Source of the DNA: Bacillus sp. 1NLA3E
GTDB lineage: Bacteria; Bacillota; Bacilli; Bacillales; Cytobacillaceae
Length of the DNA: 64,000 nt
Direction: 5' to 3'
Assembly (NCBI RefSeq): GCF_000242895.2
Contig: NC_021171.1
Coordinates: forward strand, 3,444,001-3,508,000
Below, one piece after another: positions 46,257 to 55,164 of the stretch. The notes below the pieces were generated by a model. The model was not told the origin of the DNA and did not search any database. It saw only the letters and a program-made list of their open reading frames with translations. The position numbers and the translations under genes are program-made. Positions within the stretch are counted from its first letter, which is position 1, and the number at the start of each line of letters is the position of its first letter.

Positions 46257-47215
46257 GTATCTTCTTTATCATAGGCGGTAATAATCTTTGCAACTAATGG
46301 ATGGCGGACTACATCCGAAGCCTCCAGATAGACGATGGACACTCCTTTAACATCCTTTAGGATGTTCTCTGCTTCAATTAAACCAGATTTTACTCCTTTA
46401 GGAAGATCAATTTGGGTCCTGTCACCCGTTATCACCATTTTGGAACCAAATCCAAGACGAGTTAAAAACATCTTCATTTGCGCATGAGTCGTGTTTTGCG
46501 CCTCATCTAAAATGGCAAATGCGTCATCTAGTGTTCTACCCCGCATATACGCTAAAGGTGCTATCTCAATCGTTCCACGTTCAATCATGCGAAGTGTATG
46601 CTCCATACCTAAGACGTCGTGCAAGGCATCATATAAAGGACGTAAATAAGGGTCAACCTTTTCCTTTAAGTCACCTGGAAGAAAACCGAGACTCTCCCCA
46701 GCTTCAACTGCAGGTCTTGTTAAAATAATCCTTTTTACTTGACCATTTTTCAAGGCGTTAACGGCCATGACTACTGCTAAATAAGTTTTACCTGTACCCG
46801 CAGGACCAATCCCAAAAACCAAATCGTTTTCTTTTATCGAAGTAACATAGTGGCGCTGGCCGAATGTCTTAACTCTTATCGATTTTCCTTTGGCATTTTT
46901 GGTGATTTCTTCTTCGTATAATTCACCAAAATAATCAAGAGTACCTTTCATTACCATTCCCACGGCATAACTAACGTCTCTTTGACTTATGGTTATTCCC
47001 TTTTTAATGACTTCAATTAATTTATTAATTACTTTTGCTGCAAGTTCCAACTGTTCGGCGGGTCCAGAAATAGTTAAACTTTCCCCCCTTGTAATAATGG
47101 ATACCTGAAGTTCTTGTTCAATTACTTTCAAGTTAGCATCTGAATTACCAAATAACGTAATCGCTTCATTTTGATTATTTAATTTGACGTCTACTGTTTT
47201 TCGCTCTTCTGTCAT
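46244..47215 (-). CDS. phoH: PhoH-like ATPase
   Basis: A 323-aa P-loop ATPase with an N-terminal KH-like region (SITISGPAEQLELAAKVINKL) and Walker A GPAGTGKTYLAV, Walker B AFAILDEAQNTT. The role in RNA metabolism is inferred from its context; the name from phosphate starvation in E. coli does not imply PhoP control here. Its start overlaps the yqfD stop by 4 bp. Confidence 0.93.
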   Translation of the reverse strand: MTEERKTVDVKLNNQNEAITLFGNSDANLKVIEQELQVSIITRGESLTISGPAEQLELAAKVINKLIEVIKKGITISQRDVSYAVGMVMKGTLDYFGELYEEEITKNAKGKSIRVKTFGQRHYVTSIKENDLVFGIGPAGTGKTYLAVVMAVNALKNGQVKRIILTRPAVEAGESLGFLPGDLKEKVDPYLRPLYDALHDVLGMEHTLRMIERGTIEIAPLAYMRGRTLDDAFAILDEAQNTTHAQMKMFLTRLGFGSKMVITGDRTQIDLPKGVKSGLIEAENILKDVKGVSIVYLEASDVVRHPLVAKIITAYDKEDTTKS

Positions 47216-48405
47216 TCTTCGTCTCCTTGAATTATGGGTTGGCTTTCTGCTATATTCTCTATAATTTGGAAATGTATTGATAAAGTAACTTTACCATTCT
47301 CAATAGCTTGGTGTAAAACATTTTCACCTTTTATTGTAGCATCTTCAGTTAGCTTACTTTTTATATCCTTTCTGGCAATTTCCTTTGCCATGTTAACTGC
47401 TTCCTCGTTTGAATAAATTCTTGTTACTTGTTCCTTCTCCCTTAAGGTGATGCTAATAAACGAAATAGGGAGTTCCCACTTAAGGAAGCGAATACGATGA
47501 TTAGTTAAATCAGTTTCATATTCGGAAAACCTTGTCTTTCCATAGCCCCAAATCGGTATCGATACATTTCCCACCTTTATAAAATACTTCCTTTTTTCGT
47601 TTCCATTGAACACTTGAAAAGTACTATTTAGGGGGAGTTCAACACTTGACTTGAACCAGGTTTCGCCCATTATTTCACCTTTTGACGAAACTTGAACTTC
47701 CTGCCCTTCTTTTCCAATCACCCCAGAAACGAGTAGTTGCCCTGGAACTACATGCTCGTGCACACTGACAAGCTGTTTTCCCTTTTCTACGTATATTTTC
47801 GTGATAACAGCTTCTTTTTTTGCAACTAAATTTTGAGGTCCAACCACTTTTGGTTGCTCAGGTTCCTTCTTTTCTACAACCTGTAAATGGAAAGTTGTCC
47901 CCTTTAATTCCACGCCAACCCAAGTTAGCGCTTGAATATTATTGGTTAATTTCCTTTGAATCGTCTCAACATCATCAATGAAAAACTGAAGCCTCCCCGT
48001 CTTGATTCCCATCTTGTCCAATTGTTTGTAAATCTTATATTCTGTGGCTGGGTTAGCGCCACTAATTTCTACTCGCCAAACCATGTTTGATAAAAACAGT
48101 ACGATGAATAGAAATAAGAACGCCCCTACAAAAATCCCACTGTTTCTCAAAAGTTGTTTAAATAAAAACGGAAAACCAATTCTTTGTTGAAAGGAAATCG
48201 AACAGCCACTATTTCTAGCAGCCAGTCGTAGTTTTTTTACATCATTTAGTTTCATAAACAAGATAACTGTTTCTGCACCGTGCCTTTTAACGTTCCAAAC
48301 TGAAATACCACTTCTAATTAATTTATTAATGAATCTTTCAATCCCTTTCCCGGTAATTTTCACAGAAACAATACCGGAATAAAACTCGATCCATTGGTTC
48401 TTCAT
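47212..48405 (-). CDS. yqfD: Sporulation protein YqfD
   Basis: A 397-aa protein with one membrane segment near residue 95-115 (LFLFIVLFLSNMVWRVEI) and an extracytoplasmic region with a POTRA-like start (ISGANPATEYKIYKQLDKMG). It is a sporulation protein in B. subtilis, expressed in the mother cell. It follows yqfC by 15 bp, so they form an operon. The presence of both supports an endospore-forming host. Confidence 0.92.
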   Translation of the reverse strand: MKNQWIEFYSGIVSVKITGKGIERFINKLIRSGISVWNVKRHGAETVILFMKLNDVKKLRLAARNSGCSISFQQRIGFPFLFKQLLRNSGIFVGAFLFLFIVLFLSNMVWRVEISGANPATEYKIYKQLDKMGIKTGRLQFFIDDVETIQRKLTNNIQALTWVGVELKGTTFHLQVVEKKEPEQPKVVGPQNLVAKKEAVITKIYVEKGKQLVSVHEHVVPGQLLVSGVIGKEGQEVQVSSKGEIMGETWFKSSVELPLNSTFQVFNGNEKRKYFIKVGNVSIPIWGYGKTRFSEYETDLTNHRIRFLKWELPISFISITLREKEQVTRIYSNEEAVNMAKEIARKDIKSKLTEDATIKGENVLHQAIENGKVTLSIHFQIIENIAESQPIIQGDEE

Positions 48406-48420
48406 TGCTCTCCTCCTGAA

Positions 48421-48705
48421 TCACTCATTTATATAAATTACTTGATCTATTTTTCCTTCAAGTAGAATTTCTTCCGGCAATATCATTTTAATAACAAAAG
48501 CCTTACCTTTTACTAAAAGTTGGCCCTGTTTTAACAGTAAACGAAGCTCTTTATCGGAAAAAGTAAGTAATCCACGGTGGTTCTCAACATAAATATGAAT
48601 TTGTCCAACCATCGTAATCCTGGGCAAATCCATCATGACATCTGAGGGAAGATCCATTTTTTTCGTTATCCAGTCGCGAACAAATTGGCCCCATTTTTTT
48701 GCCAT
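48421..48705 (-). CDS. yqfC: Sporulation protein YqfC
   Basis: A 94-aa protein matching the YqfC/YabP family: MDLPRITMVGQIHIYVENHRG and the DKELRLLLKQGQLLVKG segment. In Bacillus it is needed for normal sporulation. The frame opens 25 codons earlier, but MAKKWGQFV at 48705 matches the family start and GAAGGGGGTTC lies upstream. A mother-cell SigE promoter is expected, but I could not find a clear one. Confidence 0.9.
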   Translation of the reverse strand: MAKKWGQFVRDWITKKMDLPSDVMMDLPRITMVGQIHIYVENHRGLLTFSDKELRLLLKQGQLLVKGKAFVIKMILPEEILLEGKIDQVIYINE

Positions 48706-48780
48706 AAAAAATAGAACCCCCTTCCATCTCATATGTATATAATTTGTATATAGGAAGTCCATGATAAGTTCCTTATTCAA

Positions 48781-49149
48781 TTGTATTAAGATTAGAAAGC
48801 CTTTATGACATTACTGTACACACCTTTGTTTCTCTTCCTGATTACTAAATGATGATCAATACCACAATTAAAATGAATCAATCATTTCTCTCTTGATATT
48901 TTTGATTGTTCCTGATTTCCGTTTTCCCACGTTTATCTAATATGCCGACAAGTTCAAATAAAGAACCACTAACCATCATACATAACTTAAAGTAACGGGG
49001 CATATTAGCGACATAAGCTCCCTGTAACTTTCCAATCCACGTCTGCTTGACACAACACCAATTAATGTCCTATTATGCATTGGACACCAGCCGGAGAATG
49101 ATCATACTTGACTGGCAGCTGATAGAATAATGAATAGGGGTGTTCCTTG
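48781..49149. other. Gene-free region with a forward promoter
   Basis: About 370 bases between the divergent genes yqfC and the YdeI-like gene. TTGACA (49047-49052) and TATTAT (49071-49076), 18 bp apart on the plus strand, are a good promoter for the latter. Nothing else stands out. Confidence 0.55.
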
Positions 49150-49743
49150 ATGACAAATAGTAAAATGAATCCTAAGGTTGATGAATTTATTAGTAAGGCT
49201 AACAAGTGGAAGAAAGAATATGAGAAGTTGAGAAATATCGTTCTTGACTGTGAGCTGACCGAAGAATTTAAGTGGATGCATCCTTGTTACACGTTTGAGA
49301 AAAAAAACATAGTTTTAATACATGGATTTAAAGAATATTGCGCACTTCTATTTCACAAAGGTGCCTTATTAAAGGATGCCCATGGGATTCTAATCCAACA
49401 AACGGAGAATGTACAGGCGGCGCGCCAGATTCGGTTCACCAATACTCAAGAAATAGTTGAGATGGAAACCATTTTGAAATCCTATATTTATGAAGCCATT
49501 GAAGTTGAAAAAGCCGGTTTGGAAGTGAATTTTAAAAAGAATACAGAAATCATAATTCCTGAAGAACTTCAAAATAAATTCGATGAAATCCCTGCCGTAA
49601 AAACTGCTTTTAAAAGCTTGACGCCGGGACGACAAAGAGCATACATTCTTCATTTTTCAGGGCCCAAACAATCCAAAACTCGAGAGTCAAGGGTTGAAAA
49701 ATGTATACAGCAAATTCTCAATGGAAAGGGATTAAATGATTAG
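49150..49743 (+). CDS. YdeI-like DUF1801/OmdA-domain protein
   Basis: A 197-aa soluble protein. Residues about 20-115 fit the DUF1801 fold (EFKWMHPCYTFEKKNIVLIHGFKEYCALLF) and the C-terminal part is the YdeI/OmdA segment (FKSLTPGRQRAYILHFSGPKQSKTRESRVEKC). B. subtilis YdeI is elsewhere in its genome, so this is an insertion between yqfC and yqfB. The biochemical role is unknown. AGGGGTG lies 7 nt before ATG at 49150, preferred over the preceding TTG. It has its own promoter and terminator. Confidence 0.82.
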   Translation: MTNSKMNPKVDEFISKANKWKKEYEKLRNIVLDCELTEEFKWMHPCYTFEKKNIVLIHGFKEYCALLFHKGALLKDAHGILIQQTENVQAARQIRFTNTQEIVEMETILKSYIYEAIEVEKAGLEVNFKKNTEIIIPEELQNKFDEIPAVKTAFKSLTPGRQRAYILHFSGPKQSKTRESRVEKCIQQILNGKGLND

Positions 49744-49755
49744 ATGAGAGTAAAA

Positions 49756-49810
49756 GAACCCCCCATTCATTTCAAAATTTATGAATTGAATGGGGGGTTC
49801 GCATTTTTTT
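49756..49810. terminator. Bidirectional terminator after the YdeI-like gene
   Basis: GAACCCCCCATTCA pairs with TGAATGGGGGGTTC across about 17 bases, followed by T runs. It lies between convergent genes. Confidence 0.85.
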
Positions 49811-49821
49811 GGCTAGTACCC

Positions 49822-50301
49822 TTAGTTTCGCCTATGGTTAATCGGACGATAAGGTTGTTTGGCACGAGGAGGACCAAGAACCTCGGACCAAATTAGCCCT
49901 TCAATTAAAGTCGATTGGTCAACCTGTACTTGCTTTACTTTAGGAGAATTCACCCTTGCTTGTAAATTAACGGCATTTCCCTTTGGTGTCATTCTGGTAG
50001 CCTCACCGAGCTTTGATGTTTCAGTTGTTAATTGTTCAAACTGATGATTCATTTTATCATAAATAGCGTTTGGCTTTTTTCGGGCTTTTTGTTGTTGTTT
50101 TGCATTTTTTTTCTGTTCATCATGTTCGTTTACCCTCTTGATTTGCCTTACCGGATTTTCAAATGAAGTCGGAACGCGTTGTGATAAAGGAGTGCGTCTT
50201 TTACCATCTTCAGGCTCGCTCACTTTCATCTTTTTATAAACGGATGAAATAATTCCAATCAGAATCACCAGAATGAAAGGATTTTCAAACAAACTTTTCA
50301 C
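49822..50301 (-). CDS. yqfB: YqfB-like protein
   Basis: A 159-aa protein with one N-terminal membrane segment (residues 8-21) and a long basic, Gln/Lys-rich cytoplasmic region (HDEQKKNAKQQQKARKKPN) that looks disordered. A TTG at 50319 is part of the ribosome site AAGGGGG, so GTG at 50301 is the likely start. It directly follows floA, as yqfB does in B. subtilis, which suggests a membrane-microdomain role; that is inference. Confidence 0.72.
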   Translation of the reverse strand: MKSLFENPFILVILIGIISSVYKKMKVSEPEDGKRRTPLSQRVPTSFENPVRQIKRVNEHDEQKKNAKQQQKARKKPNAIYDKMNHQFEQLTTETSKLGEATRMTPKGNAVNLQARVNSPKVKQVQVDQSTLIEGLIWSEVLGPPRAKQPYRPINHRRN

Positions 50302-50337
50302 TAGAGATTCCCCCTTCAAGAGATGCCCAACACATTC

Positions 50338-51330
50338 TTAGTCTTTATCGTTAGGTTTTTGGTCACCCGACATTTTTCCGATTGAACCTCTCATGTCCGT
50401 GTCCGCGGAAATATTTTGATAGTTCATATAATCCATTACGCCGATGTTGCCTTCTCGTAATGCTTCTGCCAATGCTAATGGTACTGTTGCTTCAGATTCA
50501 ACCACTTTCGCCCGCATTTCTTGAACCTTTGCTTTCATTTCTTGTTCTAAAGCAACAGCCATCGCCCTACGTTCTTCCGCTTTAGCTTGAGCAATTTTTT
50601 TATCTGCCTCAGCCTGCTCGGTTTGTAATTCCGCCCCAATATTTTTACCGATATCAACATCCGCGATATCAATGGATAGGATTTCAAAGGCAGTACCTGC
50701 ATCTAAGCCCTTGGAAAGAACGGTTTGGGAAATCAAATCTGGATTTTCGAGAACCTTTTTATGGCTTTCACTTGAACCAATTGTCGATACAATGCCCTCA
50801 CCAACACGAGCCACTACGGTTTCTTCACCAGCACCACCGACTAATCGCTCAATATTAGCCCGGACGGTAATTCTCGCTTTTGCCTTTACTTCAATCCCAT
50901 TCATCGCCACACCAGCAATAAATGGGGTCTCAATGACTTTAGGATTAACACTCATTTGTACAGCATCAAGTACATCACGACCGGCAAGATCGATGGCTGC
51001 ACAGCGCTCAAACGGCAATTCAATATTGGCACGATGTGCTGCAATTAAGGCATTTACTACGCGGTCGACATTTCCACCTGCTAAATAATGGCTTTCTAAC
51101 TGATTTGTTGTAACATTTATCCCAGCTTTATGAGCCTTTATAAGAGGATTAATTACCCTGCTCGGTGTAACCCTCCGTAGTCTCATCCCAACCAGGGTGA
51201 AAATACTGACTTTAACACCTGCCGCAAGTGCTGATACCCACAGCATAACCGGGACAAAAGTAAATAAAACCGCTAATACAATGATCCCAAGTACAATGGC
51301 AATAATTAATAATGCAACACCAGCATTCAT
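50338..51330 (-). CDS. floA: Flotillin-like protein FloA
   Basis: A 330-aa protein (yqfA) organising functional membrane microdomains. One N-terminal membrane segment (residues 3-33), an SPFH-like region ([31 protein letters not shown]) and a C-terminal Glu/Ala-rich coiled coil ([30 protein letters not shown]). Its start overlaps the nfeD stop by 4 bp, the usual NfeD-flotillin pairing. Confidence 0.95.
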   Translation of the reverse strand: MNAGVALLIIAIVLGIIVLAVLFTFVPVMLWVSALAAGVKVSIFTLVGMRLRRVTPSRVINPLIKAHKAGINVTTNQLESHYLAGGNVDRVVNALIAAHRANIELPFERCAAIDLAGRDVLDAVQMSVNPKVIETPFIAGVAMNGIEVKAKARITVRANIERLVGGAGEETVVARVGEGIVSTIGSSESHKKVLENPDLISQTVLSKGLDAGTAFEILSIDIADVDIGKNIGAELQTEQAEADKKIAQAKAEERRAMAVALEQEMKAKVQEMRAKVVESEATVPLALAEALREGNIGVMDYMNYQNISADTDMRGSIGKMSGDQKPNDKD

Positions 51331-52091
51331 AATTTTAGCTCCTCCTTTGAAGTACTATTACATTCTCTTACAACAATTCGAGATCCTTCCACCTTCACTA
51401 CTTTTACTTGCTTACCTTTTACAATAAAATCTCCTTCACTGACAACATCAACCCGTTCATCGTCTATTAAAACGGTTCCTGATGGGCGTAAAGCGGTGAA
51501 GGTAATTCCAGCCTTACCAAGTAAATCCGTTCTGTTTAGATTGGAAACATAACCATTTTCCGTATTTGTAGAGTCAGTCAAAATGATTTTATTAAATAAT
51601 CTCATTTTCTTCCCATACACCTTTACCATTAAAATAGCGACAATAATAGATAACCCAATGGCAATAAGGATTGAAATCCCCATATTAATCATGTTATCAG
51701 ATGCCAAAAGTAAGCTAGTAATAATTGATAGGGTACCAAGCACCCCGATAATTCCACCTGGTACAAACAGTTCCAAAATAATCAGGCCAATACCTAGGAC
51801 AAATAACAGGATCGTTTCAAAACCTGCCAATCCGGCAACCAAATGTCCATAAAAAAACAATACCAGTGCAGTAAGCCCGACTAACCCTGGAAAGCCAAAA
51901 CCTGGAGAAAACAATTCCATTACAAAACCTAAACTGGCAATAGCCAACAAAATCGTGATTACAACAGGATGAGTAAGAAATCCAACCAAACTCTCCAAAA
52001 AGGTGCCACTTAAAGACTGTGTCTCACCACCGAAAATAATCAATATGCTAACTATGAATAATAATGCTAAAAAAGCAAGGATCTTCCGCAT
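51327..52091 (-). CDS. NfeD protein, short form
   Basis: A 254-aa membrane protein: a signal-like N-terminus, about four to five membrane segments ([40 protein letters not shown]) and a C-terminal OB-fold ([32 protein letters not shown]). B. subtilis YqeZ is about 437 aa with an N-terminal ClpP-class protease domain; that domain is missing here, and no remnant is seen in the 158 bp upstream. AAGGAGG precedes the ATG. It is the partner of floA. Confidence 0.88.
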   Translation of the reverse strand: MRKILAFLALLFIVSILIIFGGETQSLSGTFLESLVGFLTHPVVITILLAIASLGFVMELFSPGFGFPGLVGLTALVLFFYGHLVAGLAGFETILLFVLGIGLIILELFVPGGIIGVLGTLSIITSLLLASDNMINMGISILIAIGLSIIVAILMVKVYGKKMRLFNKIILTDSTNTENGYVSNLNRTDLLGKAGITFTALRPSGTVLIDDERVDVVSEGDFIVKGKQVKVVKVEGSRIVVRECNSTSKEELKL

Positions 52092-52213
52092 TGCTCTGTC
52101 CTCCTTTCTTAGTTTATGTTCTCAAGATATATACGCAAGTTAGGAAAAAAAGTTTCAGTTAATTTAAGAGGTTCAGTAAAGATTCTGTGATGACTTCTTA
52201 TTAAAGGTGAAAA

Positions 52214-52235
52214 GCCGCAGAGTAAACTCTGCGGC
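52214..52235 (-). terminator. yqeY terminator
   Basis: GCCGCAGAGT pairs perfectly with ACTCTGCGGC and is followed by TTTTC on the minus strand, closing rpsU-yqeY. Confidence 0.8.
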
Positions 52236-52249
52236 CATTGATGTTGTTA

Positions 52250-52696
52250 TTATGAAAGGTGTTGTAGAACAAGTTTATTTACGAGTGTTCCGTCTGCTTT
52301 CCCCTTAACCTTCGGCATGATCGCAGACATTACTTTTCCCATCTCAGCTTTTGATGTTGCACCTATTTCTGAAATTGTTTGTTTTACTATTTCAGCCAAC
52401 TCTTCTTCAGAGAGTTGTTTCGGCATGTACAACTCGACAAATGTCAATTCTGTAAGCAATTTTTCAACCAGATCTTCACGACCTGCCTTTTCAAATTCAT
52501 GGAGGGAGTCCTTGCGTTGTTTCATTTCGCGAGAAAGGATTGTTAGCTCTTCTTCTTCGGATAGCTCTTTATTTCCAAGCTTTATCGCTTCATTTTGCAA
52601 TGATGCTTTGATCATCCGAATGACAGAGAGTTTGTCTTTTTCCTTGTTTTTCATCGCTTGTTTCATATCATTATTTAAACGCTCGAGAAGACTCAT
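52250..52696 (-). CDS. yqeY: GatB/YqeY-domain protein
   Basis: A 148-aa helical protein related to the C-terminal tail domain of GatB, which handles mischarged tRNA. Markers are ALRNKEK-type [23 protein letters not shown] and the C-terminal [17 protein letters not shown]. It probably interacts with tRNA, but this is unproven for the free-standing form. It follows rpsU by 15 bp, as in B. subtilis. Confidence 0.93.
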   Translation of the reverse strand: MSLLERLNNDMKQAMKNKEKDKLSVIRMIKASLQNEAIKLGNKELSEEEELTILSREMKQRKDSLHEFEKAGREDLVEKLLTELTFVELYMPKQLSEEELAEIVKQTISEIGATSKAEMGKVMSAIMPKVKGKADGTLVNKLVLQHLS

Positions 52697-52711
52697 GAAT
52701 TACACCCTCTC

Positions 52712-52885
52712 TTAGAACTTACGTTTTCTTGCAGCTTCAGACTTCTTCTTACGTTTTACACTAGGCTTTTCGTAGAATTCGCGCTTTCTAGCTTCTTGTA
52801 TAGTACCTGATTTAGATACAGTACGTTTGAAGCGACGAAGAGCATCTTCAAGCGATTCGTTTTTACGAACGACGGTTTTAGACAT
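52712..52885 (-). CDS. rpsU: 30S ribosomal protein S21
   Basis: A 57-aa basic ribosomal protein, [20 protein letters not shown] to a Lys/Arg-rich C-terminus. The open frame extends 36 codons upstream, but CGGAGGGAGGGAAAGAGA before ATG at 52885 sets the start. It heads the rpsU-yqeY operon. Confidence 0.96.
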   Translation of the reverse strand: MSKTVVRKNESLEDALRRFKRTVSKSGTIQEARKREFYEKPSVKRKKKSEAARKRKF

Positions 52886-53156
52886 TCTCTTTCCCTCCCT
52901 CCGAACACAACACACTAACATCGAGGACATGGAGTTCCATGTACTTTGACAATTATAATATAATGATGATATAAGGTCAACTGAATTTGGCATTGTTACT
53001 ATGTATCGGCAAAAATTTTTATATTTCGACTATATTCTTCCATAATTCAAATATAATTAATACGTTGATAAATCAACTTACCATCACGAATACTTTCATC
53101 TTTGGAATGTCTAAATTTCCATCCTCATTCATATATAAAGATAGGGAGTGACGGAC

Positions 53157-54083
53157 ATGTTATACATTTTACTTTTTTTGCTTCTAATTGGAGCCTTTAT
53201 TATGGGAATGACCGTTTTAAGAGCCGGATTATTTCAGCTGTCGGGTGACAAATTAAAAAAACTTCTCGAACAGGTCACCAGCAACCCATTTAAGGCACTG
53301 ATTACAAGTGTTCTGGTAACGGCAACTCTTCACAGTAGTGCAGCTGTAATGGTCATTACCATAGGCTTAATTTCCGCTGGGATGCTCACTTTTCCAAAAT
53401 CGATTGGAATTATATTAGGAACAAATATTGGCACAACCTTTACGACAGAAATTATCACATTTGATTTCAATCAAATTCTTATTCCAATGGCAATTATAGG
53501 GGCAATTTTTATGCTTTTTAAAGATCTGAAGATCAAAAGCACTGGATCTATTTTATTCGGAATGTCTGCGGTTTTTATTGCAATTAGAGGTTTTGAATTT
53601 TTATCGCACCCCCTTACTAGCATGCCATTTGTAGAAAAAATCTTATTGTTTCTTAACCAGAGTCATTTTTTAAGCGTTATTTTCGGGACTATTTTCACCG
53701 CATTAATACAATCTAGTACTGCCATGACCGGTATAACAATGGGATTTTTATCCGGTAGAATCCTCAACCTTGATAGTGGAATCGCGATTATGCTTGGTTC
53801 CAACATTGGGACATGTGTGACTGCATTTTTAGCTGCTGTTGGGGCTGGACATGAATCCAAATTATGTGCCTATGCACATATATGGTTAAACGTTGTCGGA
53901 GTAACGATCTTTTTTCCGTTAATAGGCTGGCTGGCATCCATCTCGTCAGTTGCTGCCAGTAGCCCTGATGTCCAACTTGCCCATTCCAGTTTGATTTTTA
54001 ATGTAATGTCATCTTTGTTCGTACTACCTTTTGCTGAACATTTCGGGAAATGGATCCTATATGTCCATGGAAAAAAAATTTAA
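53157..54083 (+). CDS. yqeW: Na/Pi-cotransporter family protein YqeW
   Basis: A 308-aa membrane protein of the Na+/Pi-cotransporter (PF02690) family with eight or so hydrophobic segments and the duplicated QSS-type motif: LVTATLHSSAAVMVITIG and TALIQSSTAMTGITMG, with GTNIGTT and GSNIGTC after them. The first copy has His-Ser-Ser where Gln-Ser-Ser is usual. GGGAGTGACGGAC precedes ATG at 53157, preferred over GTG at 53148. It may carry phosphate at high supply, complementing pst. Confidence 0.88.
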   Translation: MLYILLFLLLIGAFIMGMTVLRAGLFQLSGDKLKKLLEQVTSNPFKALITSVLVTATLHSSAAVMVITIGLISAGMLTFPKSIGIILGTNIGTTFTTEIITFDFNQILIPMAIIGAIFMLFKDLKIKSTGSILFGMSAVFIAIRGFEFLSHPLTSMPFVEKILLFLNQSHFLSVIFGTIFTALIQSSTAMTGITMGFLSGRILNLDSGIAIMLGSNIGTCVTAFLAAVGAGHESKLCAYAHIWLNVVGVTIFFPLIGWLASISSVAASSPDVQLAHSSLIFNVMSSLFVLPFAEHFGKWILYVHGKKI

Positions 54084-54113
54084 AAAGGCTGACTATGAGA
54101 AGTCAGCCTTTTC
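54082..54113. terminator. Bidirectional terminator between yqeW and deoC
   Basis: AAAAGGCTGACT pairs perfectly with AGTCAGCCTTTT around a 6-nt loop. The genes converge. Confidence 0.88.
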
Positions 54114-54117
54114 CATT

Positions 54118-54789
54118 TTAATATTCTGCATCACTCGTTAAGCCGTTTACAATTGCTACACCCGAGCTTGCGCCAATTCTAGTTGCACCAGCAGCAATCA
54201 TACTCTGGGCATCGCTCGTATTTCTAACTCCACCTGAAGCCTTTACACCAATTTCAGGTCCTACCGTTTTTCTCATTAGTGCGATATCTTCCACACTAGC
54301 TCCTCCAGTAGAAAAACCTGTAGAGGTTTTAACAAAGTCTGTTCCGGCCTTAACAGCAATTTGACAAGCTCGTACCTTCTCATCATCTGTAAGTAAACTA
54401 GTTTCGATGATGACTTTTGTCAAAGCTTTGCCTTTTGCAGCACTCACTACGGCACGAATATCATTCTCTACTAAGTCGTCATTTCCATCTTTTAACGCAC
54501 TAATATTGATAACCATGTCTACTTCTTCAGCACCATTTTCAATTGCATTTTTTGTTTCAAATGCTTTTGTTTCGGTTGTTGATGCCCCAAGTGGGAAACC
54601 AATTACGGTGCATACCTTAACGGAGCTATCTTTTAATTGTTCGCTTGCGTATCTCACCCATGTTGGGTTTACACAAACAGAAGCAAACTTATATTCCTTC
54701 GCTTCCTTACATAACAGTTCAATTTGTTCTTTTTTTGCATCAGCTTTTAATAGGGTATGATCAATCATTGCTGCAACATTATTAGACAT
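54118..54789 (-). CDS. deoC: Deoxyribose-phosphate aldolase
   Basis: A 223-aa TIM-barrel enzyme splitting 2-deoxyribose-5-phosphate into glyceraldehyde-3-phosphate and acetaldehyde. The Schiff-base Lys is in [10 protein letters not shown], a second Lys in GVKASGGVR, and the Asp pair in EEVDMVINI. In B. subtilis deoC is in the dra-nupC-pdp operon elsewhere; here it stands alone with no deoR or nucleoside transporter beside it. Confidence 0.95.
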   Translation of the reverse strand: MSNNVAAMIDHTLLKADAKKEQIELLCKEAKEYKFASVCVNPTWVRYASEQLKDSSVKVCTVIGFPLGASTTETKAFETKNAIENGAEEVDMVINISALKDGNDDLVENDIRAVVSAAKGKALTKVIIETSLLTDDEKVRACQIAVKAGTDFVKTSTGFSTGGASVEDIALMRKTVGPEIGVKASGGVRNTSDAQSMIAAGATRIGASSGVAIVNGLTSDAEY

Positions 54790-54927
54790 ATTTGTTTTCT
54801 CCCTTCAGACCTGAAGATGTCCGTACCTCTTACATCATATCATTCTCAAAAAGAAAATTCGAGGGGTTTTTACAAGCCCTTTTAGTTTAAAAAGAAATGG
54901 AAGGATTTATACCAAATTTAAATAAAA

Positions 54928-55112
54928 GGCTGTGTTAAAGCTCAATGGTGATTTTTTGAACAATGTTGATTGGAGTGGAGGGCGCGAAGACTCCTGCGGG
55001 AGCAGCGGGACAGGTGAGACCCCACAGGCGCTAGCGCCGAGGAGGCTCACCGCCCGCCCCGCGGAAAGCGAAGCGCCTGAAGCGGAAATCAACATTCTAG
55101 TTAAACAGATCC
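54928..55112 (-). repeat. GC-rich palindromic repeat, copy H
   Basis: 185 bp, reverse orientation. Ends GGCTGTGTTAAAGC and CTAGTTAAACAGATCC are imperfect inverted repeats related to copy G. The core has GCGCTAGCGC at its centre and the flanking GGTGAG/CTCACC arms. It fills the gap between deoC and mtaB. Confidence 0.87.
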
Positions 55113-55120
55113 AAATAAAA

Positions 55121-55156
55121 AAACAGGCTACCGTGATCCATCTAGGTAGCCTGTTT
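55121..55156 (-). terminator. mtaB / heat-shock operon terminator
   Basis: AAACAGGCTACC pairs perfectly with GGTAGCCTGTTT, followed by a T run on the minus strand. It closes the hrcA-to-mtaB operon. Confidence 0.85.
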
Positions 55157-55164
55157 GCATTATA

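Noticed and set aside
48700-48760. SigE promoter ahead of yqfC
   Set aside because: Expected from family knowledge, but no -35/-10 pair with correct spacing was found.
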